DNA of 64,000 nucleotides from NCBI GenBank assembly GCA_036346275.1, contig CM070713.1, positions 78,236,382-78,300,381 of the forward strand, written 5' to 3'. The translations under genes were made by a program, and so were the position numbers. This DNA comes from Otatea glauca (Eukaryota > Streptophyta > Magnoliopsida > Poales > Poaceae). The notes beneath the pieces were generated by a model. That model was not told where the DNA came from. It saw only the letters and a program-made list of their open reading frames with translations, and searched no databases. Positions 1 to 10,632 of this stretch are shown one piece after another; position 1 is the first letter of the stretch; every line of letters starts with the position of its first letter.

Positions 1-14
1 TTACTGTTTAATAG

Positions 15-140
15 CGAGACTTATATCATTTTATTCCTCTCGTTGTAGTAAGCTATTAGTGAAAACCATTTGCAAATCCGAGCTACCAATGAAAAGATAT
101 GGCTAAAATAAAGAAGAAATAGATTCATGTACAAACTATA
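15..140 (+). repeat. Dispersed repeat, copy 1 of 3
   Basis: A block that begins GAGACTTATATCA and continues through AGTAAGCTATTAGTGAAAA to a GGCTAAA-AAAGAA stretch. The same order of words returns near 1180 and 1529. It is the most diverged of the three copies. No coding content and no recognised family. Confidence 0.6.
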
Positions 141-272
141 ATACGCATTAACTAGTTGTGTTGACCAACGCATTAACTAGTAACTGATTGGTTGCGCGAG
201 TGGCTCATCGGTCTGTGTTAAATGGCTTGAGAATAGTATAGCCTATTCTACACGCAGCTATAGAATAGCATC

Positions 273-376
273 TATGTATGTATGTATGTATGTATGTATG
301 TATGTATGTATGTATGTATGTATGTATGTATGTATGTATGTATGTATGTATGTATGTATGTATGTATGTATGTATG
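273..376. repeat. (TATG)n microsatellite, about 26 units
   Basis: Uninterrupted tetranucleotide array. It ends at the 5-bp flank of the foldback MITE that starts at 379. The long open frame across it (Met-Tyr-Val-Cys repeats) is only a consequence of the repeat. Confidence 0.98.
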
Positions 377-378
377 TT

Positions 379-734
379 ATCTAGTGAAAACTCTTTTTAC
401 CGTGAAAATTTCATAAAACTCACGCGTACAAGTTTTAAAAAATTCTTAAAAAAATATCATATGTAGGGAAGGTGATCTTGTACAATCAAGCAAAATTTTA
501 AGATTAAAATCAATCGTATTTCAAAGATATAAAAATTCAAATTCAGCCTAAATAGTGTTTTTCATTGTTTAGCACTATTTATTTCGTTGTTTGTCTTTTT
601 CATATCTTTCAAATGCGATTGAGTATAGTCTTCGAATTTTGCACGGTTGTAGAAGCTCACCTCCCCTACGTATAGTACTTTTTTGAGATTTTTTAAAACT
701 TGTACACGTGGATTTCACAGAGTTTTCACTAGAT
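379..734. mobile_element. Foldback MITE, 356 bp
   Basis: The two ends are inverted copies (ATCTAGTGAAAACTC at the left, its complement at the right), and similarity continues along most of both arms: AATTTCATAAAACTC, ACAAGTTTTAAAAAATTCT and TCATATGTAGGGAAGGTGA on the left have inverted partners on the right. The axis lies near 555. ATGTT stands directly outside both ends (374-378 and 735-739), a likely 5-bp target duplication, although the left copy abuts the TATG array, so chance is possible. No coding capacity. Superfamily not assigned. Confidence 0.8.
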
Positions 735-739
735 ATGTT

Positions 740-1107
740 GCCATATATATATATAACTACTATTTTGTAGTTGCGTGTAGTTTAAGAAATTCTACACGTC
801 GGTCAGTTTTGCAGTCCGATCGAGCCAAGCATTCCACTAATTAGCGCTATGGAATTCGCGACTGAGCCTTGGAATATTAATCGCTGGAATTAATGCATTT
901 ATGTGTGTGACCGAGATATGCAAAGATGTATACCTGAATCTAATTTTTATTTGTTTTAACCATAACTTTTTATTTGCATGTCTAATTCATGAACAAATTT
1001 CACCATTAAATTACTGATGACGAGAGGAGCAACATGATACAAGTCTCACTAATAAACATCGCATAAATCAAATTTTACTGCCAAATGTACATAAATTTAC
1101 TACTATA
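740..1107. other. AT-rich stretch, no gene seen
   Basis: Low-complexity AT-rich DNA containing a short TA run at 745-761. I see no open frame of note and no RNA gene. Confidence 0.6.
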
Positions 1108-1660
1108 TGATAGTAAAATCTATGTATACCGATAATAACATCTTTATATACGGATAGTAAAATATGTTTTATGCGCCAAGACTTATATCAATGTGTTGCT
1201 CTCATCGACAATAAGCTACTGGTGAAAACGGTTTGTGAATCAGAGCTATCAGTAAAATGTTATGGTTAAATCAAAGAAATGTACAAACTCTGATTCATGT
1301 ACGCATGACTACTAGTAAACACCTTACGTAATTACTAGTGACGCATGACCGACTAGTATAAATGCCTTCTCGATGCAATGTGTTTATAAGTCTAGTCGTA
1401 AATGATTTTACTACCATTTTACAATGTATCGTAACATTTTAGACCTCCCTCGGTATAGTAGTAAAATCTACGTATACTGATAATAACATCTATGTATACG
1501 GATAGTAAAATCTGTTTTATGCACCGAGACTTATATCAGTATGTTGCTCTCGTCATCAGTAAGCTACTGGTGAAAACGGTTTGTGAATCGAAGCTATCGG
1601 TAAAATGTTATGGCTAAATCAAAGAAAAAACATATTCATATACAAACTACGAATGACATT
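1108..1660 (+). repeat. Direct repeat, copies 2 and 3, offset about 348 bp
   Basis: Two direct copies (about 1108-1300 and 1450-1660). Shared words in the same order are GATAATAACATCT, ACGGATAGTAAAAT, TTTTATGC, ACTTATATCA (1181 and 1529), AAGCTACTGGTGAAAACGG, TTTGTGAATC and AAAATGTTATGG. They are clearly closer to each other than to the copy at 15-140. Looks like a local tandem duplication of an older dispersed repeat. Confidence 0.75.
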
Positions 1661-1866
1661 TATTAGTCGGCGCATGTATGCGTTCACATTGGCTAGTTCA
1701 ACGACACGAGGTTACGGCTCACGCGTAGGATAGGCAAAGCTGCGCACAAGCACAGATTAACGCTATCGTGTGTGTATTTGTGTATATATACATGTGTACA
1801 TGTATATATATGCATTTTTCTATCAGTGCCCGTGCAAGACCGGTGGAAGCAACCCCCTTCCCATCC

Positions 1867-2009
1867 CATCCGGCCACACTACAATGATGAATTTAAAAGG
1901 GGGTCGAAACTCGACAAGAAAAATCCAACCCCCAACCCATCCGGCCACACTACAATGATGGAATTTAAAAGGGGGTCAAAACTCGACAAGAAAAAACAGA
2001 AGAAAGAAG
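1867..2009 (+). repeat. 71-bp tandem duplication (2 copies)
   Basis: CATCCGGCCACACTACAATG begins at 1867 and again at 1938. Both copies continue through AATTTAAAAGGGGGTC and AAACTCGACAAGAAAAA. The second copy carries small differences, including one added base. An open frame of 139 codons crosses it (1772-2191) but has no recognisable domain. Confidence 0.85.
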
Positions 2010-2954
2010 TGACCATCACTCCATATTATCCTGTAGTCAGGTCCTGCAGGCCTGAAGGCATGGAAGGAATTACACCAGGCCTGCAACAGCCAACAGAAAT
2101 GATTAATAAGGATAATTCATGCTATACGAAAGGACATCTTTGCCCTCAGTTAGTTTTGTTTGGTTGCAATGTTTTGTGTCTTTTGGTGTGAAATATCGAC
2201 TTTAATAGAAGTGATGGCTAGAATAAAACTCCATGTAGACATAATTCATGGAATACAATTGCATTGAAAACAAATGTACATAAGGCCATCCGTACTTAAG
2301 CATCTAAAATAAACCTGTACAAAATTAATATTTATCCTAAAGTTTGCAGATCACAACCGACACATACTAGCAAAATTTAATTAAGGTGAACACTTAAGTA
2401 GCATACATAACATCCATTCCACAATGTAAGGTCTAGAAATGACCGTGTGCAGGTGGGTGTGACTGGGGCAAAAATATTGAAACATGGTGAAATGGTGTCA
2501 AATGGATTAAAACCCGGAAAATGAGGAGAAATGGTATTGTGTGAATCCAAATATCTTTAGAGTGATATTCACTAAATAAAAATATTTAAAGTGGTATCCC
2601 ATGGTTGCCAATGTTTGGAGTTGGAGTGGTATAGTATGACTTACCCCTAATTAATTTATACATGGAAATCTATAAATATTGTGAAAGCTTGAATCTAACT
2701 AGATGTAAATCTACGGGGAAAGTCTTCACGCGGATCATTTCCATGCGACATGAATGGCGAGAACAATTTAAGGAGTTGTAGTATATATGATTAAAACTTT
2801 GATAGGCAAGTGAACAGCTAGCTACACCCCGGCGCACATCAGATTTCCTCAGTAATTGTCTATTTCATGATTGTCCCCTCCTAATTAATGAAATATGAAC
2901 TCCGTTTTCTCGCAGAAAGACAGCCCAGCACAAGATAAAAAAGGGAGAGGCATT
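2010..2954. other. Unassigned AT-rich flank of Copia element A
   Basis: No recognisable gene, RNA or complete transposon. The segment ends at the CAAAC target-site copy (2955-2959) of the retrotransposon. Confidence 0.55.
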
Positions 2955-2959
2955 CAAAC

Positions 2960-3185
2960 TGTTAAGGAACCTCGCTATCGAATAGTCCGGGGTTCCCGAA
3001 CAGATCTGAAGTGGAGAACAGAAAGAGAGAGACACGTGTTTAGGGAGAGCGAAAGCGAAAATTCTTTATTGCTAATGAATTCTGGTACATAGGGGGGGAC
3101 CCCCCTCCTCCTTTTATAGCGCTCTCTAGGGTTTTGGCTAAGGGACCACATGGGCCTTCCAATGGGCTATTAGGGTTTCTTAACA
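2960..3185 (-). repeat. Element A 3' LTR (left)
   Basis: Begins TGTTAAGG and ends CTTAACA on the plus strand, so the termini are a 7-base inverted repeat. Read on the minus strand it holds a TATA box (CTATAAAAGG) and, further on, AGCAATAAAG as a likely poly(A) signal. As the downstream LTR its role in the transcript is 3'-end formation. Confidence 0.96.
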
Positions 3186-3200
3186 CTCCCCCTTGGGCCC
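3186..3200 (-). other. Element A polypurine tract
   Basis: Directly beside the left LTR. The minus strand reads AAGGGGGAG immediately before the LTR, the expected primer for plus-strand DNA synthesis. Element B has the matching position at 54889 with a shorter G run. Confidence 0.8.
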
Positions 3201-3469
3201 TTTGCCGCGAGATGCATATGTCTCGTTAAAACTCCAGAAAAACCCAGTGGGAAAAATACTTGGAGAAAGAGTACATAGCATACGCTTTACTATGTTGCAC
3301 GAATTGCCTCGTTAAAAACCTTATGCAAGAAAACTTCATGAAAAACTTGCTAAGGAAAAAGAGTACAATTCTCCCAACTTCAATTGCTAATCTTCATGAT
3401 TCATGTTGGGTATTCATAATTCATGCTCGAGATTCATGTGGGAGTATGTGAAATATCTCCCCCTGAAAT

Positions 3470-4140
3470 CTGCACTTCTCTAAGTCTCATCATCCCAATT
3501 CCTTTCACGCACCTTTCAAAGGTAGATCTTTGGGAGTGATTTAGTGAACAAATCTGCAAGATTTTCACATGACTTAGTATGCAATATCTTGATCTCGTTC
3601 ATCTTATGCAATTCATGAGCATAGAAGAACTTGGGGTTGATATGCTTCGTGAGATTGCTCTTCACATAACCCATCGTGCTTGGGCAACACAAGTCGCATT
3701 ATCTTCATAGATTATCGTGAGAGTTTGCTCAATGTTCAAACCACATGACTTATGGATGTGGTGAACCATTCTTCTGAGCCATGCACATTCACGAGATGCT
3801 TCATACAAAGCGATGATTTCCGAGTGGTTTGTCGACGTCGAGACAAGAGTCTGCTTAGACGACTTCCAAGAAATTGCTGTTCCTCCACATAGGAAAACAT
3901 AGCGGTTTGGGACTTGCCAAGTATGCGGTCCGATAAATACCAAAGATCGGCATAGCCAACCAAATTCAATTCATTATTTCTTCTAAAAAAGCATCGAGGT
4001 CTTTGCTTCCTTGGAGGTAACGGAAGATGTCCTTGATTCCTTTCCAATGCCTTTTGGTGGGTTCTCAGCCTTTGTCGAGCTAGCAAATTCACGGCGAACG
4101 CAATGTCCGGCCTAGTGCTATTTGCAAGGTACATGAGCGC
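3470..4140 (-). pseudogene. Copia RNase H domain (element A), broken
   Basis: Minus-strand frames encode the tail of the Copia polyprotein. Seen are MYLANSTRPDIAFAVNLLAR at the RT/RNase H junction, the VGYAD segment with its aspartate, and then a STSTNHSEIIALYEASREC stretch followed by WLR and IYEDNATCVAQA, all standard for Copia RNase H. RNase H removes the RNA strand during reverse transcription. The domain is split between two frames (3662-3943 and 3736-4134), so at least one frameshift separates them, and the last part (to about 3470) lies in yet another frame. Element B has the same domain at 55110-55800. Confidence 0.9.
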
Positions 4141-4199
4141 TCAAGCGCACTCGGATATGGGAATTCTGCTCCCGTGACTTCCTCCCCTCTTCTCTAGGT

Positions 4200-5600
4200 C
4201 TCAGTATGGGTCTAGGTGCGCTTGGAGTGACCTTCCCACCATTGGAGTCTTCGCAGGATATGCCTTTTCAAATCCAAACCTTTCCAACACTTTACGTGTG
4301 TAGGTTGATTGATGTACCAAGATTCCTCCTTGAACATGTTCAAGCCGCAAGCCTAAACAAAACTTGGTTTTACCCAAATCTTTCATTTCAAACTCGGACT
4401 TCAAGTATGAGCATGCCTCTTCAATTTCTTCATCCGTCCCAATGATGTTCAAGTCATCTACATAGACGGAGATTATCTGAAATCCATTCGGGATCACAGT
4501 ATAAACACACATGGACAATCTTCATTGTTTGTGTAGCCTTTCTTGCGAGAGAAAGTCACTCAGCGATTGTACCACATTCTTCTGATCGCTTGACCCATAC
4601 GGTGATTTCTCCAATTTCACACTTTATGTGTTTCTATTTGCTCCATCTTGGTTCGGGATAGGAATTCCTTCCTGTACTTTCATGTATATCTCGAATCCAA
4701 GTTTCCATATAGGTATCTTGTGACAACATCCATTAGCTTCATTCTCAACTTCAAGTTGACTGCCATTGAGATCAAATATCTAAAGGTAATTCCTCCCATG
4801 ACCGGAGAATAGGTTTCTTCATAATCAACTCCGGACGTTGAGTGAAACCTTGAGCTACAAGCCTAGCTTTGTACCTTACAACCGTTGTTTTCATTTCTCT
4901 TAGAACAAAGACCCATTTGTGACCTCACGGGTTTATATGGGGAGGTGTGCGGCATACGGTCCAAACACCTCTCTCTTGTTCGGAGAGACTAACTCTGCAG
5001 TGATTGCCTTTTTCATTCTTCCCAATCTAGCCTTTTCTTGCACTCTGCGAGAGATGCGTGCTCGGGATCATGATCAATGATCGAGGCAATCTTCTTTGCA
5101 AAGTATGCATCAACGTTGGTCGTTGCTCTATTCAGGATTCTCCGTTATTACAAAGTTTATGGCCATTTCTTCATGGGGTGCTTCATGCACTTCTACTTGC
5201 TCTTATTTGCTTTTCCCTATCGCAGAGCAAGTTCCTTTAGCTTTCATCGCCTATGTGTGCGCACACATTATTTCCGCGGCTTCCTTGATGGAAGATTCAA
5301 ATCTGGAATTGCCTTTCTGTTGGCTTCTTTCCGTGCAGTCTCAACTGGCTCCCTTCTTTCCTTGGGGTATTTTCATGATTGGTTGTGGTAAGTCCTCTCG
5401 CCCGATTTTCTCGGACGTCTCCGGTACTTTGGGTTTGAGGAGCAGATTACTGCTCTTTTTCTTTGAGGCCTCTGAGCAGGTTGAGGATACCTTCTATTTT
5501 CTTTGGTATTTCCACCCTCTCGTGCATTCCTTGCGGGTACATGCGACTTAACCACGCCCTTCAGATCACAAAATGATCGAGCGGTTCATTTGCTAAATTA
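4200..5600 (-). pseudogene. Copia reverse transcriptase domain (element A), broken
   Basis: The minus-strand frame at 4201-4518 carries the catalytic YVDD motif in ISVYVDDLNIIGTDEEIEEA, followed by EFEMKDLG and LGLRLEH, a characteristic Copia RT block. Upstream on the minus strand (4520-5600) the DNA still aligns with element B, but the frame is disrupted repeatedly and no long open frame survives. RT copies the element RNA into DNA. No intact enzyme can be made from this copy as read. Confidence 0.9.
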
Positions 5601-5606
5601 CGCAAA

Positions 5607-6560
5607 TCAATTATCTTCGGACTTCTTGATTTGCTTCATTAGTTCGGGGTCATGTGCGGGATCGGTGGAATGCCATATGATTTCCCGGCATTTTTCATCC
5701 AAAGGTTGATTTCCTCCCCCTAATGACGGGAAACGATCCTCGTCAAAGATGCAATCAGCGAATCGGGCTGTATGCAAATCTCCAGTCATGGGTTCTAAAT
5801 ACCTGATTATGGATGCACTCTCATAACCAACGTATATCCCAGACTTGCGGAGAGGGCCCATTGCAGTCCGCTGAGGGGGTGGTATAGGTACATATACCAT
5901 ACACCCAAATTTTCTAAGATGGGAGATCTTCGGGATGATCCCGTGCACAAGTTGCATAGGAGAATGGATGTTGTAGGCCGACGGTCTAAAATTGATAAGA
6001 GCTGCTGCATGCAGGACTGCGTGTCCCCAACAAGTGTTGGGCAAGTTACAACTCGCAAAGCGGTGTGGCAATGAACTTAATCCTCTTTATTAGTGCTTCT
6101 GCTAGTCCGTTCTGCGTATGGACGTGCGGTACGGAGTGCTCAACTGCTATCCCTGTTGCTGTGCAATAATCATCAAATGCCTTTGAAGTAAATTCTCCGG
6201 CATTGTCCATTTTATGGACTTCCCCCGATGATCCGGGAAAGCATTCTTAATTCTTATGAATCTGCGAGATCGACTTTGCAAAGCATGATTTCTTGTTGAC
6301 AACAAGCATACATGCGACCATTTCGAGGAAGCATCGATGAGCACCATAAAGTATCAAACGGCCCCGACAGGCTGAATCGGACCGCAAATATCCCCTGGAT
6401 GCGTTTGGGAATGCAGGATTTCACTTTGCACTTTCATGACAGAGGGTCTAGTTATTAATTTCCGGTGGCACATGCAGGCACACAAAATCTTCATGATTCG
6501 GAAATTTTTAACATTTATGCCATGACCACGTGAGTTGTTCACTATATTTCTCATCATTCT
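5607..6560 (-). pseudogene. Copia pre-integrase and integrase (element A), broken
   Basis: The frame at 6354-6557 has MMRNIVNNSRGHGINVKNF and the paired cysteines ILCACMCHRK of the GAG-pre-integrase zinc region, then HPGDICGPIQP at the start of the integrase core. The frame at 6147-6347 has MVLIDASSKWSHVCLLSTRN with the first core aspartate. The frame at 5607-6071 has the C-terminal core and the Copia-typical FGCMVYVPIP and GIYVGYES segments. These pieces are in different frames, so this integrase is inactive as read. Integrase inserts the cDNA into the genome. The homologous block of element B is at 57320-58260. Confidence 0.92.
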
Positions 6561-6798
6561 AAGACCAGGATGACCTAATCTACCATGCCATAAAGAAAAT
6601 AATTGAGCTTCTAAAAGCAGTCTTCAAGGAAGTATACACTTGGTGCATGAATATTCGTGTAGTACAACCTGATTCATATGAGGGACATTTTCTAATACCA
6701 TTTTTCCACATACCGCGTGCTTCACAATGCACAAGTATTCTTTGCCATTTTCTTCATTGGTTTCTCGTGAAAACCATTGGCGCGGATGTCTTTAAAGC

Positions 6799-7140
6799 TT
6801 AAGAGAGTGCGTGTTGATTCGAGGTACAAAGGGCTTCTTCAATTACCAAAGTTGTACCCATAGGCAATATAATAGTGGCTCTAATCGAGCCGATTACATA
6901 TGAGTCGCTTCTGCGATCGTAGTAATCTTTCCAAATTCTTCGTGATCGATTGAAATACTTAGACTCTCTTAAGATGGTATTTGTTGTGCCACTATCAACA
7001 ATGCATATCTCTTCCATTTGGGCGCTACGATTTCTAGATAAAAGAAATATAATTCTAATCGGATAGAGGCAAAACAATCCAAATATTACTTGCAAAATTG
7101 AAGAATACTGAAATAAAGAATAAATTGCGTATTTATTCAT
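6799..7140 (-). pseudogene. Copia aspartic protease region (element A)
   Basis: The minus-strand frame includes EEICIVDSGTTNTIL. DSG is the active-site triad of retroviral-type aspartic proteases, followed by the usual threonines. The protease would cut the Gag-Pol polyprotein. The frame here is open for 113 codons but is not continuous with gag or integrase. In element B the stretch holding the DSG codons is deleted. Confidence 0.85.
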
Positions 7141-7191
7141 GAAAGAAGTATGCTCTTCTAGAGCTTACAATCCTTTATTCAAAGAAAAATG

Positions 7192-8251
7192 CTAACAACC
7201 ATAATCTAAAAGAAATGCATTAAATGAATCAGAAATATGCATTAATTTCGCTTCTATGTCATCTGCGAAGTTTTCTTCATTTGCCATAATAATGGCTGCG
7301 ACATCGATGTCCGTGCTATTCTGTGAGGATGAGGCAAGTGGGGTGTCTACATCCATGACATCATCTTCACCGATGTTGGCGAAGTGCGCCTCTGCGGGGG
7401 CATTTTCCTTTGCCTTCTTCTTAGCCCGATATCGTTGATCGCTTCCTTGGATTCTCGACATATCTTCGACCAATGTCCCCAAGTGCCACACTTGAAGCAC
7501 GTCCGTTCTGCTGTCCATACGGCTTGGCGTGTGTCTTTTCTTTGTCATCCCTCTTCACGGGGCTTTGGACTTTCCTTTGGCACAGGGCCTCTCCTTTCCA
7601 CCCCGCTTGCCCTTCTTTCTATGAGTGGGCTTTCTCACCTTGTAGTGTTGGCATTGACTTACGTGCGATGCCTCGTCCAGTGGTCGAGACATAGTTCTTG
7701 CGTAGAACATCGTCTTGCGATTCCGCAACTTGCATTACATCAATCGATTCGCTATACTCCTTGTATGCGTCCCGACGATAGTGCGTGCACTCGGATAGCG
7801 TTAGGGTGGAAGGTAGAGAGAGTTTTCTCAATCTTCTCTTCATCGGTGATCTTCTTGCCACATAGAAAGATTGGTACAAATTACGTGCAAGGCGTAATTG
7901 TACTCGCCATCGCTCAAGTGCGCAAACCTCAGCGTACCCAATCTTGCGTGCTTGGGGCAAGATGGTGTACTTGAGCTTTTCGAACCGCTCAAGTGCGGTC
8001 CAAAGCTCAAGTGCACTCTCCTCACCATATATTCATTCTTTAGAGTGGCCGAGAGGTGGTGCCTGAGAAAATGCAGAGCTTGATCGTTCTGCTCAGCGGT
8101 AGGTTTTTGCGTCCTGCGAGGACCCTAGACCAATCGCGAACGGAGCTCTTGCCCCAAGAACAATCTTTACGTCCGATGCCCAAGTGAGGTAGTTACGACC
8201 GTCTTGGGCCGCTTCTTCAAACTCACGATTCACAATGCCAGACATCTGCAT
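7192..8251 (-). pseudogene. Copia gag (element A), frameshifted
   Basis: The likely start is the ATG at 8251 or 8245 (MQMSGIVNREFEEAAQDGRN, then YLTWASDVKI), which matches the UBN2/DUF4219-type Copia gag N-terminus. The middle part (7619-7960) retains DAYKEYSESIDVMQVAESQD, and the C-terminus (7192-7548) ends LMHISDSFNAFLLDYGC. A CCHC zinc knuckle is expected around 7440-7510, but the frame is scrambled there and only fragments can be read. Gag would form the virus-like particle. Several frameshifts make the copy non-functional as read. Confidence 0.85.
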
Positions 8252-9768
8252 GATTTCAAAATTCTGATTTAGATTACTGCGTGTAATCTGATAGAAAATG
8301 GTTGCAAAAAGCATAAAGTGCAGAAAATAAATTCATATGCATTGCAATATATAAAATAAAGCAAAGAGATCAAAATTCTTAAAGAAAATTCATAAAACAG
8401 AGAAATAAAGCAAGCAAATTTGAAAAACAGAGCCAAATAAATCTTCTTGATTTTCTGGCAATTTTTCAAAATTTTCTGCAATTTTTTTTTCGCAATTTTT
8501 CTCTTTTTTTTTCTTTTCCTTTTCTTCTTTTCTTTTTTTTCTTTCTTTCTTTAGGCCGCAAGTACTGGCCGTCTTGCTGCGCTTTTCCTTGGCCCATGCT
8601 TGTCCTCCGCCTTCTTGGCCTGCAATGGCACCTTGGCCCAACATGAAAAACACCGCGGCTAGGGAAAACCCTAGCCGCCACATTCACGAGCTCCCGCAGG
8701 TACAAAACCACTAGCGCCGCACGAGCTTGGCCGGCGGGAAAACGGCGCGGCGTAGCCGGAGGCGCGCGGCGCTAGTCGGGCGCCGGTCGCCGCAAGCGCA
8801 AGGCGGCGCCGTGGCCGGACTTCGAGCCGGCGGAGGCGGCGGCGCGAGCTATGGCCTGGCGCGCGCGTCGGGTGCGCTTCTTCGCGTGGCGCGAGCTGCA
8901 GTCGAGCGCGCGACCGAGGTGGTTTCATGCGCGCACGGACGAGCCAGGCGGCCGAGGCGCTGGCTGGTCGGCGCCGGTCGCCAGCGCGCAAGCGGCGCCG
9001 GCGGCCGGACTTCGAGCCGGCGAGGCGGCGACGCGAGCTGCGCGGCGGCGCGCGCTGGCGCGGCGTCGGGTGTCTTGCGTAGCGCGCAGCGAGCGAGCCG
9101 TCTCATCGGCTTGAGCCGGCGGCAACCGAGGGTGCAGCGAGGCCGAAGCCGCCGGGCGGCGCCGCAGGCCGGCGCGGCGGCGGCGACCGAGCGCGCGGCC
9201 GGGCGGAGTCAAGGCGGCCGGGCGCGGCCGAGGCCGAGCCAAAGCGGCTGCGTCTTGCGGGCGTTCGCGCGTGTTTGGCGGAGCTGCAGCGAGGCGGCGG
9301 CGCAAGCACACCGAGGCGCCGCGGGTTTGCCGAAGTCGGCGCTTCGTCGGCCGCCGCGATCGCGACGATCGCGAGCGAGCTCGAGCCGGTCTGCGTCTGC
9401 ACGTGGCGCGCTTCTTCTTCGCATGGCCGTGGCCGGTCTTCGTCTTGGTACAGCGACCATCTGAACTGCGGGCGGCTACGAGCCGCGTCGGTGGCGTACG
9501 CCGGGCGTGAACTGGGTTGCGTCGCGATGCTTTGGCGATTTCATGTCGTGCACGCTGAACCGAGGTGGCAACGGTGCCGTGCTTTTGTTGCCGCTTTTTC
9601 TTTTACGTGATGAGCGGTGAATTCATGTATCGTGGCCGTCGAGAGGCGCTCGAGCGTTCTTCGTGTAGCTTCGTGCCACGTAGGATAGATGCATGCATAG
9701 AAAAGAACGATTAGATTCAAACGTTAATCCCACCTTTTCTCACCTTTTCAATTCTGATCTCCGTAGAG
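8252..9768 (-). other. Long GC-rich leader of element A
   Basis: About 1.5 kb lies between the primer-binding region and gag. The gag-proximal part holds a pyrimidine-rich tract on the plus strand (about 8470-8550). The central part (about 8690-9600) is extremely GC-rich with the recurring words GAGCCGGCG and GGCCGAGGC. It includes a roughly 192-bp direct repeat (8775 and 8967 starts) sharing GGCGCCGGTCGCC and GGCCGGACTTCGAGCCGGCG. The many open frames in it are a by-product of GC richness. Element B has a GC-rich leader of similar size that is much less alike than the coding parts. Confidence 0.75.
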
Positions 9769-9784
9769 CTTCGTGCTGATAACG
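9769..9784 (-). other. Element A primer-binding-like site
   Basis: Next to the 5' LTR the minus strand reads CGTTATCAGCACGAAGC. The ATCAG core recalls the initiator-tRNA primer site of Copia elements (TGGTATCAGAGC), but the match is partial. The same sequence borders the 5' LTR of element B (61117-61132). Confidence 0.65.
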
Positions 9785-10011
9785 TGTTAAGGAACCTCGC
9801 TATCGAATAGTCCGGGGTTCCCGAACAGATCTGAAGTGGAGAACAGAAAGAGAGAGAGACACGTGTTTAGGGAGAGCGAAAGCGGAAATTCTTTATTGCT
9901 AATGAATTCTGGTACATAGGGGGGGACCCCCTCCTCCTTTTATAGCGCTCTCTAGGGTTTTGGCTAAGGGACCACATGGGCCTTTCAATGGGCTATTAGG
10001 GTTTCTTAACA
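9785..10011 (-). repeat. Element A 5' LTR (right)
   Basis: The promoter LTR of the element. On the minus strand CTATAAAAGG lies at 9936-9945, with AGCAATAAAG downstream. It differs from the left LTR by an extra GA, one missing C and two substitutions. Its promoter points away from the ALOG gene that starts 1.2 kb to the right. Confidence 0.96.
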
Positions 10012-10154
10012 CAAACCAAACCAAGCCAAAAAAAAAATCAAGTGAGATGCCAGCCCCGCATTTTATTTTGCTTATTTCCTATCACTTTCTCACTCTCACT
10101 CTCTGTCAGACTGTCTAGCTACCTAGCCAACTATACCCTACCACATAGGACTGG

Positions 10155-10632
10155 TTATCGAGCTTCTTTCAAAATTTACATAATTAGACATAAAATTATT
10201 TTATTTATTATTTAAGTGATTATTTTAAATTCGAGCTAATGAGTTACTGTTGAGTCGGCCTTATTAACCTTTTTTCCATTTAAAATAGAATTAATTTAAT
10301 TTTAAATCCATTAAATACTATAATCAAATCAATTTTAATTTAAGCTTGAACAGCTTTCTTGTTAGCGCTACTGCTACACACATTGCTATACCGGCCTTCC
10401 CCTCTCACACCACGCTATCGAGCTTAACGAGCTATTATCGAGCTTCTTTCGAAATTGATATAATTTGATGTAAAATCATTTTATGTACTATTTAAGTGGT
10501 TTTTTCAAATTCGAGCTAACGAGCCACTATCGAATCAAGCCTCATTAACTTTTTTTCGCTCGAAATTGCCTTACTTTAATTTTAAAACTATCAGTTACTG
10601 TAATTGAAGAAATTTTGATTCGAGCTCTAACG
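10155..10632 (+). repeat. Two-copy direct repeat upstream of the ALOG gene
   Basis: Two diverged copies begin TTATCGAGCTTCTTTC at 10155 and 10435 (offset 280). Both contain TATTTAAGTG, AAATTCGAGCTAA and GAG-C/T-CACT/TTACT words, and both end in an A/T-rich tail. A looser relative rich in GAGCTCGAG is at about 32380-32760. It lies between the retrotransposon and the ALOG transcription unit, so it may overlap the promoter. Confidence 0.7.

Larger units (their letters stand above)
2960..10011 (-). mobile_element. Ty1-Copia retrotransposon, element A (7052 bp)
   Basis: A complete-length LTR retrotransposon transcribed on the minus strand. It has 226- and 227-bp LTRs, a target duplication CAAAC on both sides (2955-2959 and 10012-10016), a primer-binding-like site next to the right LTR and a purine tract next to the left LTR. 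Internal order on the minus strand is GC-rich leader, gag, protease, integrase, reverse transcriptase, RNase H. Integrase before reverse transcriptase is the Copia order. The LTRs differ by only two substitutions and two short indels, so the insertion is recent. All reading frames are interrupted. A second copy of the family lies at 54667-61359. I do not assign a named family. Confidence 0.97.

Noticed and set aside
278..466. Open frame of Met-Tyr-Val-Cys repeats
   Set aside because: Product of the TATG microsatellite and the MITE arm.
1772..2191. 139-codon open frame
   Set aside because: It crosses a 71-bp tandem duplication, has no family signature and starts in a TG-rich simple stretch.
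8727..9464. 245-codon open frame on the plus strand, and several antisense frames in the same place
   Set aside because: It is antisense to the Copia leader, in very GC-rich DNA where stops are rare in all frames. Composition is Arg/Ala/Gly only and no domain is seen.
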